This document shows positions 23,191 through 30,457 of a stretch of 38,156 nt of DNA, in pieces. Where the stretch lies: NCBI GenBank assembly GCA_023434425.1, contig JAEYSS010000052.1, positions 1-38,156 of the forward strand. Direction: 5' to 3'. The stretch's first letter is position 1; every line of letters starts with the position of its first letter. The position numbers were made by a program, and so were the translations under genes. The notes below the pieces were generated by a model. That model was not told where the DNA came from and did no database searches. It saw nothing but the letters and a program-made list of their open reading frames with translations. This DNA comes from Pseudomonadota bacterium. Its GTDB lineage: Bacteria; Pseudomonadota; Alphaproteobacteria; Ferrovibrionales; Ferrovibrionaceae.

Positions 23191-24143
23191 CCCAGAACAA
23201 TGCCTTTCTGCTGGCCGATATCGGTGGCACGAACGCGCGCTTTGCGCTTTGGAAAGACGGGGCGATCACGCAGTACCGCAGTCTTCCGGTTGCCGATTTT
23301 CCGGGAATAGCTCCAGCCATACATGCCTATCTCGAAGCATTGCCCGACCGCCCGGCCATCCGTCAGGCCCTGCTCGCCGTGGCCGGGCCTGTTGTCGGCA
23401 ACCGCTGCGCCCTGACCAACAGTCCGTGGGTCGTGGAGGGTGCGCTGATCGAGCGCGACTTCAACATCCGGCGCGTCGCCGTTTACAACGATCTGGAGGC
23501 GGTGGCCTGGGCTATATCCGGTCTCGGGCCGGGTGACTACGTGGCCCTGGGTGGCGGTCTGGCGGTGCCGCGCGCGCCGCAGCTGATTATTGCGCCCGGC
23601 ACAGGTCTCGGCGTCGCGGCATGGCTCAGCGAAGGCCTGGCGCTGCCGTCCGAAGGCGGCCATGCCAGCTTTGCACCCGAGAACGAGGCGGAAGACGCCC
23701 TGCTCAGGGCATTGAGGCAGGCGCATGACCATGTCTCCCTGGAGCGGCTGATCTCCGGCCCGGGACTGGTCGAGATCTACCGGATACTGGCCACCGCCGA
23801 CGGCGCCACACCGGCTTTCACCACGGCGGCCGAAATCACAGCGGCTGCCATGGCGGGCTCGTGCGGCATCAGCGTCCGCACGCTCGAGCATTTCTGTGCG
23901 GTTCTCGGCAGCGTCGCGGGGAATCTCGCCCTGACTTTCGGCGCCCGTGGCGGAGTGTACATCGCCGGCGGCATCGCGCCCCGCATGCTGCCGTTCCTGG
24001 CGCGATCGGGCTTTCGTCAGCGCTTTGCCGGGAAAGGTCGCCTGACGGACTGGCTGGCGCATATACCGACCCGCGTCATTCAGCGTCCCGACGTTGCGCT
24101 GCTGGGTTTGCAGGCGTGCCACCAGCAGGAATACCTGGCATGA
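23187..24143 (+). CDS. glk: Glucokinase
   Basis: A 318-residue ATP-dependent hexokinase of the bacterial glucokinase (Glk) family that phosphorylates glucose to glucose 6-phosphate. ATP-phosphate motif DIGGTNARFA is at 11-20, the catalytic Asp is D102 (VYNDLEAV), followed by PGTGLGVAAW and the sugar-binding SEGGHASFAPE. The C-terminal GGVYIAGGIAPRML is typical. It overlaps the beta-glucosidase gene and the ABC-protein gene by four bases each, so the three are coupled. Feeding glucose into the pentose phosphate route would link this operon to the divergent phosphoketolase operon. Confidence 0.93.
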   Translation: MTQNNAFLLADIGGTNARFALWKDGAITQYRSLPVADFPGIAPAIHAYLEALPDRPAIRQALLAVAGPVVGNRCALTNSPWVVEGALIERDFNIRRVAVYNDLEAVAWAISGLGPGDYVALGGGLAVPRAPQLIIAPGTGLGVAAWLSEGLALPSEGGHASFAPENEAEDALLRALRQAHDHVSLERLISGPGLVEIYRILATADGATPAFTTAAEITAAAMAGSCGISVRTLEHFCAVLGSVAGNLALTFGARGGVYIAGGIAPRMLPFLARSGFRQRFAGKGRLTDWLAHIPTRVIQRPDVALLGLQACHQQEYLA

Positions 24144-25954
24144 CCGGGCCATCGCAGCAGAAGTTCGGGACGGCCCTGCTGCGATTCGTAATTCACTCGG
24201 CCGGATACTGGAATGGAGAGGGCCGGTGGCGCGCCCGGCTGCTGCTGGCCGCGATGGTGGCTCTGGGCGTGTTACTGGTGGCTCTGACCGTCAGGCTGAA
24301 TCTCTGGAGTGCCGACCTCTTCAATGCCCTGGAGCGACGATCGTCCGACCGGTTCACCGAGGAGGTTCTGGTCTTTGCCGTTCTGGTCTGCGCGATCATG
24401 CTGGTGAATGCGCTGCATCTGACGGCGAAGCGGGGCTTGCAGATCGGCTGGCGGGAATGGCTGACGCAGCGCCTGCTCGGAGAATGGATGACGCAGGCGC
24501 GGCATTATCAGATTTCCCTTCTGCCCGGCGATCACGACAACCCCGATGGGCGCATCGCCGAGGATATCAGGATCGCGACCGAAGCTGCCATCGACCTGGC
24601 GCATTCCGCACTCTACTGCGTCGTGCTGTTTTTCAGCTTCGCGGCAATACTGTGGTCCCTGTCGGGCATCATAACGGTCGGGACCGGGGCCTGGGAGGTG
24701 AGCATCGGCGGCCATCTCGTATGGCTGGCGCTGCTGTATGCCGCGATCGGGTCCGGCCTCGCCTTCATCGTCGGCGGCCCGCTGATCAACGTGGCGGATC
24801 GCCGGCAGACGACCGAAGCGAATCTGCGGTTCGGCCTGGCGGAGGCGCGGGAACATGCCGAGGCTATTGCCATGGTCCAGCGTGAAGCGCGCGAGCGCAG
24901 CCGCCTGATGCGGCTTTTCGGTGCCGCCCGCGAGCTCTGGAACGAACAGACCGTCGGGCTGCGCCGGCTGCTGCTGTTCTCATCGGCCTACAGCGTCATG
25001 GCCACGGTGTTTCCGATCCTGGTATCCAGCCCGCGTTACCTTGCCGGCGCCATCACCCTAGGCACGCTGATGCAGATCGGTCAGGCCTTTCAGCAGATCA
25101 CGGCCGCGCTGTCCTGGCCGATCGATAATTTTCCACGCCTGGCCGAGTGGCATGCTTCGGTCGATCGCATTCTCGCCCTGTCGGACGCGTGCAAATCCAC
25201 CACGTTGGCAGGCGATCCGCGTGAAGGGATTCAGGTTGCGGCAGTGCAGGGCCCGTCGCTCGCCATCCGCGATTTGACGATCGCCAGCCCATCCAACGGC
25301 ATTCTCGTATCCGGAATCTCTGCGGAAATATTTCCCGGCGACAGGGTGCTGATTGCCGGCGACAGGGAAATCGGCCAGATGCTGTTCAAGGCCGTCACCG
25401 GCATCTGGACCTGGGGGTCCGGGAGGGTGGAATTGCCGGACGATGCGACAATCGTATTCCTGCCGCGGCATCCTTACATGCCGGCGGAAAGCCTGCGCTC
25501 GATTCTGGCCTATCCGGGACCGGCGGAAAATGCCGATGACGCGACGTGCTGCGCCATCCTGGCGAAGGTCGGGCTTGAACGACTGGCCAGCAGCCTCGAC
25601 CGAACCGAGGACTGGCAGCACACTCTCACGCCGGCCGAGCAGCAACGCCTTGCCTGCGCAAACATGCTCATCCAGCGCCCCCGATGGATTTTCATGGACC
25701 ATGCGACAGAGCAGCTGGAGGATAACGACGAGTTGTCACTGCTGACCCTGATCTTTGCCGAACTGCCGGATGCCACCATCATAACCAACGGCGAGCGGCA
25801 GGGTCTGGATCAGCTGCACAAGCGCAAGATCATGCTGGAGCGTCGGACCGGAACCGGGGCTGCAGCCCGCGAGGCCGCAGTCGCGCCGGCCACCCAGGGC
25901 TTCGGCGGCGGGCTTCGCAAGCTGCTCGAGGCGATCAAACAGGGATTCGCCTGA
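24140..25954 (+). CDS. SbmA/BacA-like ABC protein with degenerate ATPase domain
   Basis: A 604-residue fusion of an SbmA/BacA (YddA-type) membrane domain (about 1-350, with NLWSADLFNALERR and DNPDGRIAEDI typical of the family) and a C-terminal ABC nucleotide-binding domain (about 370-570). The ATPase domain keeps its outline but not its chemistry: Walker A is GDREIGQM (407-414), with Gln and Met in place of Lys and Ser/Thr; the signature is LTPAEQQR (496-503); Walker B Glu is H521 (IFMDHATE); the switch His is E552 (TNGERQG). The gene is intact with no frameshift. It may have become a pseudo-ATPase or a peptide/proton transporter like SbmA, which has no ATPase at all. Coupled to glucokinase by ATGA overlap. 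Confidence 0.85.
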   Translation: MTGPSQQKFGTALLRFVIHSAGYWNGEGRWRARLLLAAMVALGVLLVALTVRLNLWSADLFNALERRSSDRFTEEVLVFAVLVCAIMLVNALHLTAKRGLQIGWREWLTQRLLGEWMTQARHYQISLLPGDHDNPDGRIAEDIRIATEAAIDLAHSALYCVVLFFSFAAILWSLSGIITVGTGAWEVSIGGHLVWLALLYAAIGSGLAFIVGGPLINVADRRQTTEANLRFGLAEAREHAEAIAMVQREARERSRLMRLFGAARELWNEQTVGLRRLLLFSSAYSVMATVFPILVSSPRYLAGAITLGTLMQIGQAFQQITAALSWPIDNFPRLAEWHASVDRILALSDACKSTTLAGDPREGIQVAAVQGPSLAIRDLTIASPSNGILVSGISAEIFPGDRVLIAGDREIGQMLFKAVTGIWTWGSGRVELPDDATIVFLPRHPYMPAESLRSILAYPGPAENADDATCCAILAKVGLERLASSLDRTEDWQHTLTPAEQQRLACANMLIQRPRWIFMDHATEQLEDNDELSLLTLIFAELPDATIITNGERQGLDQLHKRKIMLERRTGTGAAAREAAVAPATQGFGGGLRKLLEAIKQGFA

Positions 25955-26043
25955 CGCCGGGCTCGAACCGAAACTGGTAACTGCGCCGAAGACATAGTAG
26001 TTCTTTGACAAAGCCCGGCCGGGCGGATCGGTAAGAGGCCGAA
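25955..26043. other. Intergenic gap at the right edge of the island
   Basis: No gene is seen. It contains CTTTGACAAAG (26003-26013), an 11-base inverted repeat that includes a TTGACA, and GCCCGGCCGGGC just after it. No clear -10 follows at 16-18 bases, and no terminator with a T run is present. Confidence 0.35.
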
Positions 26044-26520
26044 GTGTCGAAGACCACACGTGCAACGCTTTTCCTGAAGCAGAAGGGCGTCCAGTTTTCC
26101 ATCCATATATATGATTACGATCCGGATGCCGATAAGGTCGGTATCCAGGCTGCCGAAGCGCTGGGCGAGCGCCCCGACCGGGTGCTGAAAACCCTGATGG
26201 CTCTGGTGGATGGTAAGCCGGTCTGCGTGGTGGTGCCATCCGACCGCGAGGTTTCGATGAAGAAGCTGGCTGCCGTGTTCGATGGCAAGTCTGCGCAGAT
26301 GATGAAACCGGCCGATGCCGAGCGCGCCACCGGCTATGTGGTGGGCGGCATCAGCCCGTTCGGCCAGAAAAAGCCGGCACCGACGGCAGTCGAGGAAGCC
26401 GCGTTGCGGCATGATCTGGTCTATCTGAATGGCGGTCAGCGCGGCCTGCAGGTCCGGCTCAGCCCGGCTGATCTGGCCGGTGTGCTGCAGGCCAAATTGA
26501 CGTCGCTGGTGAGCGACTAG
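26044..26520 (+). CDS. ybaK: YbaK/EbsC-family Cys-tRNA(Pro) deacylase
   Basis: A 158-residue editing-domain protein that should hydrolyse Cys-tRNA(Pro) made in error by prolyl-tRNA synthetase. The YbaK fold is indicated by TRATLFLKQKGVQF, the basic-acidic ALGERPDRVLKTLMALVDGK stretch containing the likely catalytic Lys, VVPSDREVSMKKLA, and GGISPFGQKKPAPTAVEE. The GTG start follows AAGAGG by six bases. Family members with broader aminoacyl-tRNA deacylase activity exist, so the exact substrate is inferred. It lies just upstream of the FAD oxidoreductase and hutI. Confidence 0.9.
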   Translation: MSKTTRATLFLKQKGVQFSIHIYDYDPDADKVGIQAAEALGERPDRVLKTLMALVDGKPVCVVVPSDREVSMKKLAAVFDGKSAQMMKPADAERATGYVVGGISPFGQKKPAPTAVEEAALRHDLVYLNGGQRGLQVRLSPADLAGVLQAKLTSLVSD

Positions 26521-26535
26521 GGTGGATGTAACCGC

Positions 26536-27831
26536 ATGCTGAATGACCCGCGATCCCACGGCCTTTGGGAGCAGACGGCGACCGCTGCACCGCATACGGG
26601 AAAGCTTTTGGGCGAACTGAATGTCGAGGTCGCCGTGATCGGCGGCGGTTTCACCGGCATGTCCGCCGCCCTGCATCTCGCGCAGGCCGGCCGGAGCGTT
26701 GCGGTGCTCGAAGCCGTGGAGATCGGTTTCGGTGGTGCCGGGCGCAACGTCGGGCTGGTCAATGCTGGCATGTGGGTAATGCCGGAGATCCTGCTGCGGA
26801 CCCTGCCGGCGCCCTATGGCGAGCGGCTGCTGACCCTGCTGGGCAATGCGCCGCGACTGGTCTTCGACATCGTGCGCGACCATGGCATCCGCTGCGAGGC
26901 CAGGCATGCCGGCACGCTGCATTGTGCCTATGGCAAAACAGGTTTTGCCGAGATTGCCGAGCGCGCCCGGCAATGGCAGGTGCGCGGCGCCGATGTCGAA
27001 CTGCTGGATGCCGCCAAGGCGTCGGCGTTGCTCGGCACGGCTAAGTACGCCGGCGCGCTGTTGGATCGTCGTGCCGGTACGATCCAGCCGCTCGCCTATG
27101 TCCGCGGCCTCGCCGATGCCGCTCTGAAAGCCGGTGCGCAGATTTTCACGCAGTCGCAGGTCATGTCGATCAGGCACAGGGCCGACCGGTGGGAGATCAG
27201 TACGGATGCCGGGCGCGTCACGGCCGACTGGGTGATCCTGTCGACTGATGCCTATGGTACCGGCCCCGGCCATGCCGCGCGCGCCGAACAGGTGCCGTTG
27301 CCGTATTTCAATTTTGCCACGCAGCCACTTCCCATGGAGATGCGTGCGAGGATTCTGCCCGAAAGGCAGGGAGCCTGGGACACGCAGACGGTCATGACCT
27401 CCTTCCGCATGGATCAGGCCGGCCGCCTGGTCTTCGGCAGTATCGGCGCGCTGCGCGGCACCGGCACTGCCGTGCATCGCGGCTGGGCAAAACGCGCACT
27501 GCGCCGGCTGTTCCCCGGCCTCGGCCCGGAGATCGACAATGTCGGCTTCGAGGCCGAATGGTATGGCACCATCGGCATGACTGCCGACAACCTGCCGCGT
27601 TTCCACAGCTATGGCGAGAGGATGATCGGCTTCAGCGGCTACAATGGCCGTGGCATCGCACCGGGCACCACCTTCGGCCGCCTGCTTGCCTCCTATGTGC
27701 AGGGCGAGATTGGCGATGATGATCTGCCGCTGCCGGTCACGTCGGTTGAAGCAGCTCCGTTCCGTGGCGCCAAACAGCTAGTCTATGAAGTGGGTGCGCA
27801 GGCTGCGCATTTCGTGGCGGACAGGATGTGA
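26536..27831 (+). CDS. FAD-dependent oxidoreductase (DAO family)
   Basis: A 431-residue flavoenzyme of the glycine/D-amino acid oxidase family, close in architecture to gamma-glutamylputrescine oxidases. The FAD-binding Rossmann motif VIGGGFTGMSAALHLA is at 34-49 and the acidic end of the second strand at VLEAVEIG; AGRNVGLVNAG and the C-terminal FSGYNGRGIAPGTTFGR are typical. No signal peptide is seen. It lies one base upstream of hutI, so it is probably co-transcribed with histidine degradation genes; oxidation of an amine or amino acid linked to that pathway is possible, but the substrate is unknown. Confidence 0.87.
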   Translation: MLNDPRSHGLWEQTATAAPHTGKLLGELNVEVAVIGGGFTGMSAALHLAQAGRSVAVLEAVEIGFGGAGRNVGLVNAGMWVMPEILLRTLPAPYGERLLTLLGNAPRLVFDIVRDHGIRCEARHAGTLHCAYGKTGFAEIAERARQWQVRGADVELLDAAKASALLGTAKYAGALLDRRAGTIQPLAYVRGLADAALKAGAQIFTQSQVMSIRHRADRWEISTDAGRVTADWVILSTDAYGTGPGHAARAEQVPLPYFNFATQPLPMEMRARILPERQGAWDTQTVMTSFRMDQAGRLVFGSIGALRGTGTAVHRGWAKRALRRLFPGLGPEIDNVGFEAEWYGTIGMTADNLPRFHSYGERMIGFSGYNGRGIAPGTTFGRLLASYVQGEIGDDDLPLPVTSVEAAPFRGAKQLVYEVGAQAAHFVADRM

Positions 27832-27832
27832 G

Positions 27833-29074
27833 ATGACAGATACCTGGGACAGCGTCTGGCGCGGCGCCGATCTTGCCACCATGCAAGCTGGCAGTGAGGA
27901 CGGCTTCGGCACCATCCGCGACGGCGCGCTGGCGCTGAAGAATGGTCGCATCGCCTGGGTTGGGCCGGCGGCGCAATTGCCAAAGGACGGTATCGGGCGA
28001 CATACCGCCGTGCATGATGTCGCGGGTGGCTGGATCACGCCCGGCCTGATCGATTGTCATACTCATTTAGTTTATGGCGGCGACCGCGCCCATGAATTCG
28101 AACTGCGCCTGAATGGCGCGAGTTATGAAGAGATCGCACGCGCCGGCGGCGGCATCCGCTCGACGGTCGCCGCCACGCGCGGCGCCAGCGAAGACGAGTT
28201 GCTGGCGCAGAGCGAGAAACGGCTGAAGCCCTTGCTGGCCGAAGGCGTCGCCACGCTGGAAATCAAGTCGGGCTACGGCCTCGATCGCGACAATGAGTTG
28301 AAGACGCTGCGGGTGGCGCGCCGGCTCGGTGAAAAATACCCCGTGCGGATCCGCACGACCTTGCTGGCCGCGCATGCGCTGCCGCCGGAATATGCCGGCA
28401 ATGCTGATGGCTATATCGATCTGGTCTGCAACGAGATCATTCCGGCCGCCAAGGCCGCCGGTCTGGCCGATGCGGTCGATGCATTCTGTGAAAATATCGG
28501 CTTCACCCCGGAGCAGACGCGGCGTGTGTTCGAGGCCGCCCGCAAGCATGGCCTGCCGGTGAAGCTGCATGCCGAGCAGCTCAGCAACCTGCATGGCGCG
28601 GCTCTGGCTGCGAGCTTCAACGCACTGTCGGCCGATCACCTGGAACATCTGGACGAGGCCGGGGCGCAGGCGATGGCCAGGGCCGGCACGGTGGCGGTGC
28701 TGCTGCCCGGTGCCTTCTATATGCTGCGCGAAACGAAACTGCCGCCCGTCGACCTGCTGCGCCGCCATGGCGTGCCGATGGCGGTCTCGACCGACTGCAA
28801 CCCCGGCACCTCGCCGGTCACCTCACTGCTGCTGATGCTCTCGATGGCCTGTACGCTGTTCCGGCTGACCTCGGCCGAGGCGCTGGCCGGAGTGACCCGC
28901 GAGGCCGCCCGGGCACTGGGACTCGCGGGGGAGAGCGGCACATTGGAGGTTGGGAAAACCGCGGATTTCACCCTTTGGGATATCGCCCGCCCGGCTTCCC
29001 TGGCCTATCAGGTCGGACTAAATCCACTGCGTCAGGCGGTGTTTCGCGGCCGGCCGTTGCCCGGCCGGCACTGA
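27833..29074 (+). CDS. hutI: Imidazolonepropionase
   Basis: A 413-residue amidohydrolase that converts 4-imidazolone-5-propionate to N-formimidoyl-L-glutamate, the step before HutF. Metal ligands include H76 and H78 (IDCHTHLVYGGDRAHEFELR), the His in VKLHAEQLSNLHGA and the Asp in VSTDCNPGTSP. The IEIKSGYGLD-like stretch LEIKSGYGLDRDNEL is typical of HutI. The ATG at 27833 lies one base past the FAD oxidoreductase stop. Together with hutF at the other end of the island it shows a full route from imidazolonepropionate to formylglutamate, with earlier enzymes outside the window. Confidence 0.95.
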   Translation: MTDTWDSVWRGADLATMQAGSEDGFGTIRDGALALKNGRIAWVGPAAQLPKDGIGRHTAVHDVAGGWITPGLIDCHTHLVYGGDRAHEFELRLNGASYEEIARAGGGIRSTVAATRGASEDELLAQSEKRLKPLLAEGVATLEIKSGYGLDRDNELKTLRVARRLGEKYPVRIRTTLLAAHALPPEYAGNADGYIDLVCNEIIPAAKAAGLADAVDAFCENIGFTPEQTRRVFEAARKHGLPVKLHAEQLSNLHGAALAASFNALSADHLEHLDEAGAQAMARAGTVAVLLPGAFYMLRETKLPPVDLLRRHGVPMAVSTDCNPGTSPVTSLLLMLSMACTLFRLTSAEALAGVTREAARALGLAGESGTLEVGKTADFTLWDIARPASLAYQVGLNPLRQAVFRGRPLPGRH

Positions 29075-29106
29075 AGCCGGCCGAGTCGTTAACTACAAAA
29101 GTCACG

Positions 29107-29134
29107 TTGCGCTGGAACGGAACCGGCCTATATC
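29107..29134 (+). promoter_or_regulatory. Possible promoter of the small membrane protein gene
   Basis: TTGCGC (29107-29112) and TATATC (29129-29134) are separated by 16 bases, 51 bases ahead of the ATG at 29185. Confidence 0.4.
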
Positions 29135-29184
29135 CTGTTTAGTGCGCGGTAACGTCCCGATTGCGCCATGACGAAAGGTGCCGC

Positions 29185-29532
29185 ATGAACGACTGGCTCT
29201 ATGTGATGGGCGGAGGCATTGTCCTGCTGTGGCTGGGCGCCTGGCTGCTGTTGCACCTGGGCAATTTCGAGCAGCGCATCAGCCAGATGCGGATGAGCCT
29301 CGAAGTCCGCATGGGGTCCATCGAGAAGCAGTTCACCGCCTATAACAAGTTCTTCGCCGACAACGAGCGCAACTCGCAGCTCACCTATGTCGAACTGAGC
29401 GACATCAAGAGCGATATCGCAGATCTCAAGAACCAGCTGGATGAAGTGAAGCGCGCCATCAATGTCATGGAAGTCGCGGTCAACGATCTGAAGCTGCGCA
29501 CCAACAACCCGCGCAATCTGCGGGTCATTTAA
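29185..29532 (+). CDS. Small membrane-anchored coiled-coil protein of unknown function
   Basis: A 115-residue protein that I do not recognise. One N-terminal membrane helix (about 4-26, rich in Leu, Trp and Gly) is followed by a charged, heptad-like helical region (about 27-105) with evenly spaced Leu, Ile and Val, which suggests a coiled coil. No cysteines or catalytic motif are visible. AAAGGT lies before the ATG at a good spacing, and a promoter-like sequence precedes it. The topology suggests a short cytoplasmic helix tethered to the inner membrane. The gene stands alone between hutI and the convergent creatininase-family gene. Confidence 0.75.
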   Translation: MNDWLYVMGGGIVLLWLGAWLLLHLGNFEQRISQMRMSLEVRMGSIEKQFTAYNKFFADNERNSQLTYVELSDIKSDIADLKNQLDEVKRAINVMEVAVNDLKLRTNNPRNLRVI

Positions 29533-29542
29533 CGTCCTAAAT

Positions 29543-30370
29543 CTAAAGATCGGGCCAGAGCAGCCGCAGGTCGGCGACGATTTCGTCGACCATCGCGGCG
29601 AGCAGTCTTTCGCCTTTCTCGGCCGTGGCCGAGGTTGCATCGCCCGTGGTGCCGTTGCGGTTCAGCACGCCGCCGGCGCGTTCCTCAGGCGTGAATCGCA
29701 TCGGACGACGCAGACTGAGCAGGCGCGGCTCATCGACGCCGTCGGCTGGCATGTCGTCGTCATCGGCGGCGGCGTCAGCCATGTCCTGCAGCCGGTCGAG
29801 CCGCACCAGTGCCGGCTGGATCGCCAGCAGCAGCGACGTGTCGCGCTCGTCCAGATCGTCCACGCTCGCCGAGCGGCTGCCCAGCCTGGGCAGGTCGGCG
29901 CAGGCGATGCGCACGCCATGGCGATGCAGGATGTCCTGCGCCACCAGTTTCAGCGGCGCTTCGGTGGCGATGCCATTGTTCAGCAGCAGGATGCGGTCGG
30001 CGCCATGGCGCAGATAACCCTCGATCACCTCGGTCACCAGCGCCTGAAAGGTGTCGGCCTCGAGATGCTGGCTGCCGGGATAATCCATGAAAGCGGGCTG
30101 GAAGCCCTGCGCGATGCAGGGCGCGACCAGAACGGGAAGGGTGGCGAGCAGGCGTTCGGCCACCACCTCGGCCACCAGCCGGTCGGTGCCGAGCGGCAGA
30201 TGTGGGCCATGGGCGCGGCTGGCGGCGCCGATCGGGATCACCACGGGCAGGCCGTCGCCGAGCAGGTCGGCGGCATCGACCCAGGTCAGGTCGGCGAGGC
30301 GGAAGCCGGAGCGGGGATGCGAGGAGGCGGTCACGAGCGGATAACGCAAAGTCCCGTTGGTTGGTTGCAT
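29543..30370 (-). CDS. Divergent creatininase-family protein
   Basis: A 275-residue protein with the outline of the creatininase fold: IPIGAASRAHGPHLPLGTD near residue 50-65, a later QGFQPAFMDYPGSQHLEADTF stretch and LLLNNGIATEAPLKL where active members have NGHxxN. Of the metal ligands of Pseudomonas creatininase (E34, H36, D45, H120, E122), the first His and the Asp are kept, but the first Glu is replaced and the NGH His is Ile, so the usual dinuclear site cannot form as in creatininase. It may bind one metal or have another role. The reading frame stays open for a further 1.7 kb antisense to the methyltransferase gene; the ATG at 30370 was chosen because family similarity begins soon after it. 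The ribosome-binding site is weak. Confidence 0.75.
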   Translation of the reverse strand: MQPTNGTLRYPLVTASSHPRSGFRLADLTWVDAADLLGDGLPVVIPIGAASRAHGPHLPLGTDRLVAEVVAERLLATLPVLVAPCIAQGFQPAFMDYPGSQHLEADTFQALVTEVIEGYLRHGADRILLLNNGIATEAPLKLVAQDILHRHGVRIACADLPRLGSRSASVDDLDERDTSLLLAIQPALVRLDRLQDMADAAADDDDMPADGVDEPRLLSLRRPMRFTPEERAGGVLNRNGTTGDATSATAEKGERLLAAMVDEIVADLRLLWPDL

Positions 30371-30457
30371 CCAGCCTAGCACGGCCTGCGGCGGGCCGGC
30401 AGCAGCTTGTAGAGGCCAAGTCTTGTAGTGCGGCGGCAGCCGGCCTATGACAGCCCC

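Noticed and set aside
26003..26013. Additional FixK box upstream of ybaK
   Set aside because: CTTTGACAAAG has a single TTGA without a TCAA six bases later.
25810..27606. 598-codon frame opposite ybaK and the FAD oxidoreductase
   Set aside because: Low-information translation, and both plus-strand genes have clear motifs.
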